DNA of 6,800 nt from contig JACXTO010000097.1 in the NCBI GenBank assembly GCA_016919565.1, forward strand, positions 1-6,800, given 5' to 3'. A model generated the notes under the pieces. The model saw nothing but the letters and a program-made list of their open reading frames with translations. It had not been told where the DNA came from and did no database searches. The DNA comes from Methanomassiliicoccaceae archaeon. Lineage in GTDB: Archaea > Thermoplasmatota > Thermoplasmata > Methanomassiliicoccales > UBA472. A program made the position numbers and the translations under genes. Each line of letters begins with the position of its first letter. Position 1 is the stretch's first letter. Of the stretch, positions 1 through 6,752 are shown in pieces.

Positions 1-79
1 CGTTCTCTCCGCAATCCGTAAGGAACTAGGCTACGCTATCGTCGAAGAACTGAGGCATCTAGATGACGTTCACTGGCGA

Positions 80-1777
80 CTAGACAGCCATCTCTTGCAG
101 CTTCTCGCGCACTTCCTTCCCGACCTTCTCCGGGTCCTTGTAGTACGCCGAGATCCTCTTTGCGACCGCTCGATAGTTGTCAACGCCGGACTTCTTCATG
201 TACTCGAGTATGTCCACGCGCCGCTTCACCTCGCGCTCCATCTCTCTAGGAGACCAGTTGCGGATGGTCCTCACCTTCTCGTACACATACGAGTGGCCAG
301 AGTAGTTGAACGTGTCATCCGCGGGGTTCCAGGTGTAAACGGCATTGGTTATCAGCTCGCCCGTCTCCGGGTCCATGCCGACGATCTCGGTGAGCGATTT
401 CACCCTTCTCGTCATCTTGGTTCCGACTTTAACCTGGGCTTGGAGCATGACGATGTCCAATGCGGTCATGAGCGCTCGGGGCAGGTTGATGGGGTCGTTC
501 TCCATCCTGTGGACCATCGCCTGCACGTCCTCGGCGTGGAACGTCGAGTAGGCGGTCTTGCCGGTGGCCATGGCCTGGAAGACCACATAGGCCTCCTTTC
601 CACGCACCTCGCCGACCATCAGGTACTGCGGCCTTTGCCTCAACGCAGCGGTGAGGAGGTCGAACATGTCTATGCCGCCGGTGGAGGAGGATTTCTTGCC
701 GCCGAACCCCTCTCGGGTCAGGGCGGGGATCCAGTTCTCGTGGGGCAGGTTCAGTTCGCGGGTATCCTCGATGCTGACGATCTTCATCTGAGGCGGAATG
801 AAAAGCAGAACGGCATTCAGAGTGGTGGTCTTGCCTGACGCGGTACCGCCGCATACCAGCATGGAACTGCCGTACTCGGTCGCGGTCCAAAGGTAGGCCA
901 TCATGTCCGTGCTCATGGTCTTGAACTTGAGCAGGTCGATCGGGGTGAAGGGGTTCTCCTTGAATCGTCTGATCGTGAACGACGAGCCGCGCTTGGTGAC
1001 ATGCTTCCCCAAGGTGGCGTTCAGCCTGGAGCCATCGGGTATGGTCGCGTCCAAGAGCGGGTCTGCCACCGAGATGTGCTTGCCGCATTTCTGCGCCAAC
1101 CAAACGACGAAAGAGTCCAGCTCCAGCTCCTTCTCGAAGCGGATGTTGCTGCGGATCGAGCCGTACTTTCTGTGGAAAATGAAAAGGGGAATGTTGACGC
1201 CATCGCAGGAGCAGTCCTCGACGTTGAGGTCGGTCATCATCACGTCGATGACGCCATAGCCGACGAAATCCCGCTTCAGGTAGTATTGGATCCTCTCTTT
1301 GGACGTGGGGTGCAGCGAGACGCCCAGGTCCTTCATGAGGGCGTCGGTCGCCTGCTGAAGGATCGCCGCCTTCTCCTTCACGGTCGAAGGCTCCGTCACG
1401 TTCAGGGTCATGATGAGCGCACGCTTCAGCACATCGAGCACGTTGCGCTCGTCATCGGAGAGCTGCGGCTCGATGACCTCGTAGAGGTACTCTGAGGCAA
1501 GGTCATCGTACTTGATGCGGACGTAGGAGTAAGGCTCGGTAACGGCATTTATCTCCACCTCATCCACGTGCTCTTCGGCTATCCTTGGTATCTCGGTGAT
1601 GATCTCGGTGCCGCCGACGGCGACCTTGGTCGGGACCTTTACCTTCATCGGTCGTTCCTTCACCCTGAGAAGGAACTTCATGTAGCTCGACTTGAGGTTG
1701 CCTCTGGAGCGTTTATCTCCTTTCACTGGCTTACCCATGTCCCGGTCCATCATATCCTTTTCACTGCTGACAGCCAT
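80..1777 (-). CDS. Second type II/IV secretion-system (FlaI/GspE2-like) motor ATPase, His-box variant
   Basis: A 565-residue cytoplasmic ATPase of the FlaI/GspE/VirB11 superfamily, whose members form hexamers that drive pilus assembly or secretion. The charged N-terminal tail (about 1-50) is followed by an N-terminal domain with a VEDCSCDG motif (186-193) and the RecA-like core. Walker A is GGTASGKT at 310-317 (Lys316), the Asp box has Glu337-Asp338, Walker B reads VGEVRG at 388-393 with Glu390, and the second His-box histidine is His414. The first His-box position is Lys407, where the paralogue encoded at 3728-5491 has His. The C-terminal 80 residues match the paralogue's tail (RRVDI near 519-523, YYKDP near 545-549). 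The ATG start lies 7 bases after a perfect AGGAGGT, and only 4 bases separate it from the preceding platform gene. About half of aligned residues are identical to the other ATPase by eye. It is intact; the exact role (assembly, retraction or regulation) is unknown. It is the last operon gene seen, and no oligo-T terminator is visible in 1-79. Confidence 0.95.
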   Translation of the reverse strand: MAVSSEKDMMDRDMGKPVKGDKRSRGNLKSSYMKFLLRVKERPMKVKVPTKVAVGGTEIITEIPRIAEEHVDEVEINAVTEPYSYVRIKYDDLASEYLYEVIEPQLSDDERNVLDVLKRALIMTLNVTEPSTVKEKAAILQQATDALMKDLGVSLHPTSKERIQYYLKRDFVGYGVIDVMMTDLNVEDCSCDGVNIPLFIFHRKYGSIRSNIRFEKELELDSFVVWLAQKCGKHISVADPLLDATIPDGSRLNATLGKHVTKRGSSFTIRRFKENPFTPIDLLKFKTMSTDMMAYLWTATEYGSSMLVCGGTASGKTTTLNAVLLFIPPQMKIVSIEDTRELNLPHENWIPALTREGFGGKKSSSTGGIDMFDLLTAALRQRPQYLMVGEVRGKEAYVVFQAMATGKTAYSTFHAEDVQAMVHRMENDPINLPRALMTALDIVMLQAQVKVGTKMTRRVKSLTEIVGMDPETGELITNAVYTWNPADDTFNYSGHSYVYEKVRTIRNWSPREMEREVKRRVDILEYMKKSGVDNYRAVAKRISAYYKDPEKVGKEVREKLQEMAV

Positions 1778-1781
1778 TGAC

Positions 1782-2690
1782 TCAACCTCCTATGACACGG
1801 GTACCGAGCAGGCCGATCAATAGCATGATGAAACTATGACGCATGCCGTTCTGGATACGTCCGTCCTGAAGGACTCCGGCCAGGATGCCATCGCCGAAGG
1901 CGTGTATCACCACGCTGACCACGAATATTAGCTGCACCGCTGGGATGACATCGATCTTGATGGTCGCCGGCATGTTGGTGATACCGGCCGCCTCTGCTCC
2001 CTCGGCCACTTGCCTCCCGGCCTCCGCCATCTTAGGAAGGAAGGTGGTATTGAGGATGAAGATGGTGGCGATGAACACCATGAATGAGACGTAAATGACG
2101 ACGGTGTAGGTGGCCATAGCGATCTTGCGTTCGTCCTGGCTCAGCATGGTCTCGCGGGCGTCATGCGCCACCATCGTGAGAACGTCCGCGACGCTTCCCC
2201 CTGCGTCATTGGCCTTGATGATGATCGACATCATCCTGTTGACCAACGGGGTGTTGACTCTCTCGGCGAAAAGCCTCATCGCCTCGGCAGCTGGCACTCC
2301 CCAGCCGATCTGGGCCGCCATGCGACGGATCTCAGGGGTCAGGCCGCCGTAGCGCCCTCGGGACGCGACCTTGACTGCCTCGGCCAACGTCATGCCGAAA
2401 CGCCCTGCCTCGGCCACATCTCTTAGGAAGTCGGGGAGGCGGTTCTCGATCTCCTTGATCTTGCGGTATTTGTATGAAGTGTAGAAGCCATATGGCCCGC
2501 AAATGGCCATCAGCCCCAATGCCACATAGTCGATCCAGATCAGCGGGGTGTCCAATCCACCGATGGCATCGAGTGCGCCTATGAAGAAAAGAATGGCACC
2601 TACCACGATTCCGATCGTCAATAGGAGCCGGCTGTAATCTCTCTTGCTCCTACCCAGTTCCTTAAGACTCCATTGTTCCTCTTTTGCCAT
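1782..2690 (-). CDS. Type II secretion F-domain membrane platform protein (TadC/FlaJ C-terminal-half-like)
   Basis: A 302-residue polytopic membrane protein that probably forms part of the inner platform on which the motor ATPases act. Numbering from the ATG, two hydrophobic segments (about 21-41 and 51-73) precede a cytoplasmic T2SSF domain (about 86-190, with the LPDFLRDVAEAGR and KANDAGGS stretches). A third segment follows (about 193-216), then a charged loop likely outside the membrane, and two more segments (about 247-272 and 283-300). The length is about half that of single-chain FlaJ, so it looks like one half of a split platform. A GTG nine bases upstream (2699) is in frame and would add three residues. 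I prefer the ATG at 2690 because GAGGTG sits 6 bases before it, whereas that same site overlaps the GTG. The gap to the preceding gene is 10 bases, and that gene's TGA stop overlaps the ribosome binding site. The family call is firm; the TadB versus TadC naming is inference. Confidence 0.92.
   Translation of the reverse strand: MAKEEQWSLKELGRSKRDYSRLLLTIGIVVGAILFFIGALDAIGGLDTPLIWIDYVALGLMAICGPYGFYTSYKYRKIKEIENRLPDFLRDVAEAGRFGMTLAEAVKVASRGRYGGLTPEIRRMAAQIGWGVPAAEAMRLFAERVNTPLVNRMMSIIIKANDAGGSVADVLTMVAHDARETMLSQDERKIAMATYTVVIYVSFMVFIATIFILNTTFLPKMAEAGRQVAEGAEAAGITNMPATIKIDVIPAVQLIFVVSVVIHAFGDGILAGVLQDGRIQNGMRHSFIMLLIGLLGTRVIGG
1785..1791 (-). promoter_or_regulatory. Ribosome binding site of the second ATPase
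   Basis: AGGAGGT on the minus strand, spanning the final Gly-Gly codons of the second platform gene and placed 7 bases before the ATG at 1777. It shows that the distal ATPase gene is set up for efficient translation and is not a decaying copy. Confidence 0.75.
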
Positions 2691-2696
2691 TCTGAA

Positions 2697-2702
2697 CACC
2701 TC
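2697..2702 (-). promoter_or_regulatory. Ribosome binding site overlapping a stop codon
   Basis: GAGGTG on the minus strand overlaps the TGA stop of the first platform gene and lies 6 bases before ATG at 2690. The alternative GTG start (2699) is made of part of this site itself, which argues for the ATG. Confidence 0.6.
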
Positions 2703-3738
2703 AGACGGATGACTCCTTGGTCGAGTTCCATATAGAGAATATGAAACCGAACTGGGAGATAGGTATCATCAATAATACGACAAGCCAGAGCAGCAGGACC
2801 GTGAAGCTCGAGCTTCCTCCCCCACCAGGGACGATCGCCATGATCGCCATGATCACCACCAGGAATAGCGGGAAAGCGACAACGACGGTAACGAATGATT
2901 CGGCCAACAGCCCCAGGGATTCCAGCTGCGCCCGCATGTCCAACTTCGCCTCCTTCTCGAACTGCTCGGCCTTCTGCAGGAAGTACGGCTTGAGCTGACC
3001 ACCCGACGTTGAGGTGGTGACGACGCCCTGCAGGAATTCCTGCAGTTTTTGGGACGGCGTACGTTGAGACGCCTTGCTGACCGCAGTTAGAATATCTATG
3101 CCAAGAAGTTCGGTGTCCCTTGTGATCCACTCTGCCTCACTGGCTATCTCACCATAGATCTTCTGGCGGGAAAGCTCCTTGAAGATGACATCGACGTTCA
3201 CATCTGCCGAGGCCATTGCTGAGATGAAGCTCATGGCAGGCCCGATGCGCTTATCCATATCACGCCCGCGTCTCTTCGCCTTGCTACCAGGGGTCGAATT
3301 CAAGATCACATAGGTGAAGATCGGAGGGAGCACGACGATGAGAACCATGAATATCAGAACCGAGGCCGCATTGATGCCCAGCAGTGCGATGAACACGCCG
3401 CCCAGGGTGAATGCGATGACGGCCGCGATGATCAGCACCAAGATGGTGGTCATCCATACATATGCGACGAACTCCTCAGGCCGCATCCGCATGTGTGCCT
3501 GCAAGAGGCTGAGCTCCAGCTTGGGATTGGGTTTGGCTCGCAACTTGGCCATCTTGCCCATCGTTCTCCAGCAGAACTCCTGATACTTTGTGAGCTTCAC
3601 ATAGTCCGGGACGGCACCTTCAGGCAGCATCACCAAATGCGGGCCGATCTTCTCCGCCTCATCGGACGTCTTGGTATTCAGGTATCCCTTCTTCGAGCTC
3701 TCCATGCGAGCGAAGATGTCCGAGACCTCAGGCGCCAA
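2701..3738 (-). CDS. Type II secretion F-domain membrane platform protein (TadB/FlaJ N-terminal-half-like)
   Basis: A 345-residue integral membrane protein and likely partner of the platform protein encoded at 1782-2690. A cytoplasmic N-terminal region of about 89 residues is followed by hydrophobic segments (about 90-112 and 116-145) and a basic KAKRRGRD linker (153-160). The T2SSF cytoplasmic helical domain (about 165-278) carries the family-like FISAMASADVNV and TSTSGGQLKPY stretches. Two more segments follow (about 279-302 and 312-335), separated by a short PGGGGSSS loop. The start is TTG: a perfect AAGGAGGT ends 7 bases upstream, while the next in-frame ATG (residue 12) has no comparable site. 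The gene overlaps the end of the upstream ATPase by 11 bases, which points to coupled translation and matched expression. In family terms it resembles the first half of FlaJ or a Tad platform protein. Its order next to the other half is as expected for a split or ancestral two-chain platform. Confidence 0.93.
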   Translation of the reverse strand: MAPEVSDIFARMESSKKGYLNTKTSDEAEKIGPHLVMLPEGAVPDYVKLTKYQEFCWRTMGKMAKLRAKPNPKLELSLLQAHMRMRPEEFVAYVWMTTILVLIIAAVIAFTLGGVFIALLGINAASVLIFMVLIVVLPPIFTYVILNSTPGSKAKRRGRDMDKRIGPAMSFISAMASADVNVDVIFKELSRQKIYGEIASEAEWITRDTELLGIDILTAVSKASQRTPSQKLQEFLQGVVTTSTSGGQLKPYFLQKAEQFEKEAKLDMRAQLESLGLLAESFVTVVVAFPLFLVVIMAIMAIVPGGGGSSSFTVLLLWLVVLLMIPISQFGFIFSIWNSTKESSV

Positions 3739-5491
3739 CTTCCAAACCTCCTTCTTCCATTTCCTTGCGGACCCGGGCGATGGTCTTGTCCGATTCCTTG
3801 TAATAGGAGTTGATCAGGGACCAGATCTTGCGGTGGTCGGTCATGTCCTTGTAGACCATGTACCGCACGATATCGACGCGTCGGTTGTACTCCGACATCA
3901 TCTGCTCGTGCGTCATCGATTTCATTTCCATGATCTTGTCGAAAAGGAACGAATGGCCCTTGTAGAGGAACTTGTCCGTCGCCTGGTCCCACTCGAACAC
4001 CGTGTTGGTGATGAGCTCGTTGGTCTCTGGCTCGAAACCGACGATCTCGATGACCTGCTTCATCCTTCTGACCAGCTCGGTACCGACCCTGACGTGCGTT
4101 TGGATGATAACGTTGCGCAACGCCGTCAGCAATATCCTCGGGCAATTGATCGGGGGGTTCTCGAGACGGTTGACCATGCTCTTGACCGAGTCAGCGTGCA
4201 TGGTCGAGTATGTGGTATGGCCAGTGGCCATGGCTTGGAACATGATGTAGGTCTCCTTGCCTCGCACCTCACCGACGATGATGTAGTTCGGCCTCTGCCT
4301 CAAAGCCGCACGGACCAAGTCGTACATATCGATCTCGCCCGGGGATTTGCCGTTGGCCTCCTTCTCTCCCACTCCGGAACGGGTCGTGCCCGGGATCCAG
4401 TTGTCATGCGGGAGGTTGATCTCTCGGGTATCCTCCATGGTGACGATCTTGGCACCGGGAGGGATGAAAAGCGCGATGGAGTTGAGGGTTGCGGTCTTTC
4501 CAGACGCGGTGCCGCCGCAGATGATCATCGACTCGCCGTGCTCCACTCCCAACCAGAAGTAGGCGATCATCTCAGGGCTGGCCGTTCCATACTTTATCAT
4601 GTCGACTGGCGTGAACGGCTTCTCTTTGAAGCGTCGGATGGTGAACGTGCCGCCGCGGGTCGTGACCTCGCGCGAGTACGTTGCCTGAACGCGATGACCT
4701 TCCGGCGTCGTACCATCCAGGATTGGACTGGAAACGGAGATCTGCTTGCTGCATCTTTGCGCCAGCGAGACGACGAATGAATTCAGAAGATCCTCCGTCT
4801 CGAACCTCAGCTCGGTGCGGATGCTCTCGTACTTGCGATGGAACAGGAATATGGGGACGTTGACGCCGTCGCAGGATATGTCCTCCACGTTCTCATCGCG
4901 CATGAACGAATCGATCACGCCGTAGCCGACGAAATCGCGGATGATGTAATAGCCGATCTTCTTCTTGGTGATGGCGTCGATGTGCATTCCCCTGGTCTCA
5001 AAGAAGGAGTCGACCGCCTGGCTCAGGTACTTGTCCTTATCGAACTGGGTGAGCTTCTCCCACTCGTATCCCAAGGTGCGTTGGAGCGTGTCCTTGACCA
5101 GAGCAAGAAGCTTGGTCTCCTTCTCGTCCAGCTTCGGCTCGATCGGCTCGACCCGGTACTCGGAGTTCTCGTTGTTGAAGGTGACCCGGATGTAGCTGTA
5201 CGGATCGTAGACAGGGTAGATGTCCGTCACTTCTATGTTCGGGTCGGTGATCTTTGGTATCTCGGTGATCCCGGAGCCACGTCCCCTGGACCATTCGATG
5301 CGCTGCTGCAGTTCACCTACTGGAAGACGGACGACGGTGGCGCGCTTCCTCGACATGCGCCTGAGCGCCTTCAGATATGAATCCCTCACCTTGTCGGTCA
5401 CCCTGCCGCTCGGCTGGAAATCATCATCGCCGCTGGCTGCCTTGTCGGCCTGAGATGCGCCCGCCCCTTTGTCCTTCTTGATTCCTTTCAT
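3728..5491 (-). CDS. Type II/IV secretion-system (FlaI/GspE2-like) motor ATPase, canonical copy
   Basis: A 587-residue cytoplasmic motor ATPase of the FlaI/GspE/VirB11 superfamily, expected to form a hexamer that powers assembly of the filament or secretion of its subunits. After a low-complexity charged tail (about 1-35) come the N-terminal domain with VEDISCDG (202-209) and the catalytic core. Walker A is GGTASGKT at 326-333 (Lys332), the Asp box is Glu353-Asp354, and Walker B is VGEVRG at 406-411 with Glu408. The His box is complete, with His425 and His432. A FlaI-like C-terminal region follows (RRVDI, then SYYKES near the end). A TTG nine bases upstream (5500) is in frame, but it abuts the ribosome binding site. 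The ATG at 5491 lies 10 bases after AGGAGG and is preferred, giving a 15-base gap from the pilin-like gene. It precedes and overlaps the first platform gene, so it is probably the main motor for that platform. No defect is seen. Confidence 0.95.
   Translation of the reverse strand: MKGIKKDKGAGASQADKAASGDDDFQPSGRVTDKVRDSYLKALRRMSRKRATVVRLPVGELQQRIEWSRGRGSGITEIPKITDPNIEVTDIYPVYDPYSYIRVTFNNENSEYRVEPIEPKLDEKETKLLALVKDTLQRTLGYEWEKLTQFDKDKYLSQAVDSFFETRGMHIDAITKKKIGYYIIRDFVGYGVIDSFMRDENVEDISCDGVNVPIFLFHRKYESIRTELRFETEDLLNSFVVSLAQRCSKQISVSSPILDGTTPEGHRVQATYSREVTTRGGTFTIRRFKEKPFTPVDMIKYGTASPEMIAYFWLGVEHGESMIICGGTASGKTATLNSIALFIPPGAKIVTMEDTREINLPHDNWIPGTTRSGVGEKEANGKSPGEIDMYDLVRAALRQRPNYIIVGEVRGKETYIMFQAMATGHTTYSTMHADSVKSMVNRLENPPINCPRILLTALRNVIIQTHVRVGTELVRRMKQVIEIVGFEPETNELITNTVFEWDQATDKFLYKGHSFLFDKIMEMKSMTHEQMMSEYNRRVDIVRYMVYKDMTDHRKIWSLINSYYKESDKTIARVRKEMEEGGLEVGA
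3746..3753 (-). promoter_or_regulatory. Ribosome binding site that fixes the TTG start of the first platform gene
   Basis: AAGGAGGT on the minus strand, a near-perfect anti-16S match lying inside the last codons of the upstream ATPase. It ends 7 bases before TTG at 3738. It supports the TTG over the downstream ATG and implies coupled translation across the 11-base overlap. Confidence 0.75.
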
Positions 5492-5501
5492 CTCATCCAA
5501 T

Positions 5502-5507
5502 CCTCCT
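5502..5507 (-). promoter_or_regulatory. Ribosome binding site of the canonical ATPase
   Basis: AGGAGG on the minus strand begins within the TGA stop of the pilin-like gene. Ten bases separate it from ATG at 5491, while only one base separates it from the alternative TTG at 5500. This decides for the ATG, though the spacing is slightly long. Confidence 0.6.
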
Positions 5508-6445
5508 CAGGCCAGGTTAACCGTCATTTGCATGATCGCCTTATTGTAGTTGAAATAGGCAGTATCGAACAATCTCAGGATGACCGTATCATTGTTGGTG
5601 TAATGAGTTACCTGGTAGTCCCCGGGCAGTATATTTGTCACGTTGCTAAGATAAGAGTTGAGATAGTTGGTCCAGGCCAATCCATAGAGCGTCCTGAACT
5701 TGAGCGTCACATTCGTCCCCGCGGCGCCATTGCTGTAGATCTGGCTGTCCAGGTAGATCATGTCAATGTTGATCCCTGCGGTCGATGTGCCCACAAGGGT
5801 GGAGTTGACGCCGATCAAGGCGATCTGGTTCCAGGACACGTTTAGGAGGGAGTCAGCCCCGTTCTTGACGACCTGCAGGCTCGGGACTCCTCTGATGACC
5901 TGACCATCCAACTGCTTGACTATTATCGCTCCGTTCTCGTAGGCGACCCATTGTTGAACGTAGTAGCGGTTGGGCGCGTAGAGTTGCAGCATTCCCCCGC
6001 TCACGTCGTCCATGAAGAATGTCCTACCATTCAATGAGTAAGTGAAGTTCAATGTGACCGAACTATTGCTCGCACCATATGGTGAATATATCAGTTGTCC
6101 AGCGGTGGACGAGGCGAAGACCGGGATGCCGTTTGCCCCTAAGGTCAATGGACCGTACATGTTCAGGTCGGTCCGGCCGGTCACTTGAGCCATGACCACA
6201 AGGTCGTCCACCTTTCCCTTCACTCCGCCGAACTGGTCCATTGCTTGGTTCATGTGGCTGCGCTCGTTGTCGATCATCCACACCGGAACATAACTGTTCG
6301 TGAAAAGGGTGAGGAAAGTCAGGAATACCAGCAAGGCCATGATAGTTCCAACTGTCGAGGCAACGCCTTCCTCATCACGCTTGCGCTTCAGAAAGCGGCC
6401 GTTCTTATGATTTTTTGATTTGGTACTATTGGGGCGAGTTCGCAT
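5507..6445 (-). CDS. Pilin-like surface protein with class III signal peptide, likely glycosylated
   Basis: A 312-residue exported protein, probably a (minor) pilin or pilus-tip subunit of the machine encoded downstream. The n-region (1-27) has ten Lys/Arg. It ends in DEEG, followed by VAST and a hydrophobic stretch to about residue 52. The E26-G27-V28-A29 window fits the archaeal prepilin-peptidase pattern (charged residue, Gly/Ala, hydrophobic, small), with predicted cleavage after Gly27. The hydrophobic helix then continues into a polar helix (about 55-90), as in pilins. The remaining 220 residues look beta-rich, have no cysteine, and carry seven N-X-S/T sequons at Asn127, 133, 202, 214, 245, 268 and 285. 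It is larger than usual small archaeal pilins. The start is the only ATG before the signal. Only a weak GGGGGA about 10 bases upstream could serve as ribosome binding site, as expected for a first gene with a short leader. The pilin-like class is well supported; the exact family is not recognised. Confidence 0.85.
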   Translation of the reverse strand: MRTRPNSTKSKNHKNGRFLKRKRDEEGVASTVGTIMALLVFLTFLTLFTNSYVPVWMIDNERSHMNQAMDQFGGVKGKVDDLVVMAQVTGRTDLNMYGPLTLGANGIPVFASSTAGQLIYSPYGASNSSVTLNFTYSLNGRTFFMDDVSGGMLQLYAPNRYYVQQWVAYENGAIIVKQLDGQVIRGVPSLQVVKNGADSLLNVSWNQIALIGVNSTLVGTSTAGINIDMIYLDSQIYSNGAAGTNVTLKFRTLYGLAWTNYLNSYLSNVTNILPGDYQVTHYTNNDTVILRLFDTAYFNYNKAIMQMTVNLA

Positions 6446-6488
6446 CCTAGACCAGTCCCCCAGCCGACTAAAATGAGCACAAAGTTAG

Positions 6489-6496
6489 TATTTAAT
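6489..6496 (-). promoter_or_regulatory. Candidate TATA box of the pilus operon
   Basis: On the minus strand this reads ATTAAATA, close to the archaeal TTTAWATA box, inside an AT-rich stretch (about 6481-6545) that contrasts with the GC-rich genes. Its centre is about 48 bases before the ATG at 6445. With the usual archaeal spacing, transcription would begin near 6467 and leave a leader of roughly 20 bases. No clear BRE is visible, so this is a position-based prediction. Confidence 0.45.
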
Positions 6497-6681
6497 TGTA
6501 TTGACATGACTGGCTAAATGCGAAATAATGATTTTTCGTTTTGATAGATCCTGACCCGCACAATGCCAAATAGCTGAAGAATCGGCACAATTCAAAAGAG
6601 CGAATCGCAGCCGGAGAATCCCATTTTCACCGACTCGATCGCAAAGGGATTCCTTGACATGCGAGACGGTCCTCCAATTGC

Positions 6682-6698
6682 AGGTACCACAGGAACCT
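6682..6698. repeat. Short inverted repeat in the divergent intergenic region
   Basis: AGGTACC (6682-6688) and GGAACCT (6692-6698) form a dyad with six of seven pairs matched and a three-base spacer. It could be a protein-binding site. It is too short, and lacks the T-run, to be called a terminator. Chance occurrence is possible. Confidence 0.25.
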
Positions 6699-6710
6699 CA
6701 GGACGCATGA

Positions 6711-6752
6711 CTTGAACGGTCGGCAAACGGTGTCCAGCTTGACTGTCGGCAA
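6711..6752 (+). repeat. Imperfect direct repeat, possible operator, next to the divergent TATA box
   Basis: Two related copies: CTTGAACGGTCGGCAA at 6711-6726 and CTTGACTGTCGGCAA at 6738-6752. Their starts are 27 bases apart and their shared TCGGCA cores 26 bases apart. The second copy touches the CTATATAA element. This placement suits a transcription factor that blocks or recruits the basal machinery, which is inference. TCGGCA also occurs at 6582-6587 in the same non-coding region. Confidence 0.4.

Noticed and set aside
56..65. Perfect 10-base palindrome CATCTAGATG just after the end of the operon.
   Set aside because: It is too short for a terminator stem, no oligo-T run follows on the transcribed strand, and a 10-base palindrome is plausible by chance.
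2..838. A plus-strand open frame entering from the left edge and running antisense to the distal ATPase gene; the first 26 codons look somewhat protein-like.
   Set aside because: It would overlap the ATPase gene by more than 750 bases on the opposite strand. It has no stop near the gene boundary, and its codon third positions in 2-79 show no GC bias like the real genes. A long antisense frame is expected where the sense gene avoids TTA, CTA and TCA codons.
3671..4780. Long plus-strand open frame (369 codons) opposite the canonical ATPase gene.
   Set aside because: It is the antisense shadow of a gene with complete Walker and His-box motifs. Its product is rich in His, Asp, Arg and Val, as typical of reverse-complement translation, and shows no recognisable domain.
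80..5491. Classification of the operon as an archaellum (FlaI/FlaJ).
   Set aside because: The platform is two chains rather than one FlaJ, there are two ATPases, and no FlaH or other archaellum accessory gene is present in the window.
6532..6542. T-rich run on the plus strand that could act as an archaeal terminator.
   Set aside because: No plus-strand gene lies upstream for it to terminate. It is better explained as part of the AT-rich promoter block of the minus-strand operon.
6659..6715. Plus-strand 18-codon frame starting ATG in the intergenic region.
   Set aside because: It is very short, has only a weak purine-rich stretch upstream, and overlaps the dyad and the first direct-repeat copy. 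No support beyond start and stop.
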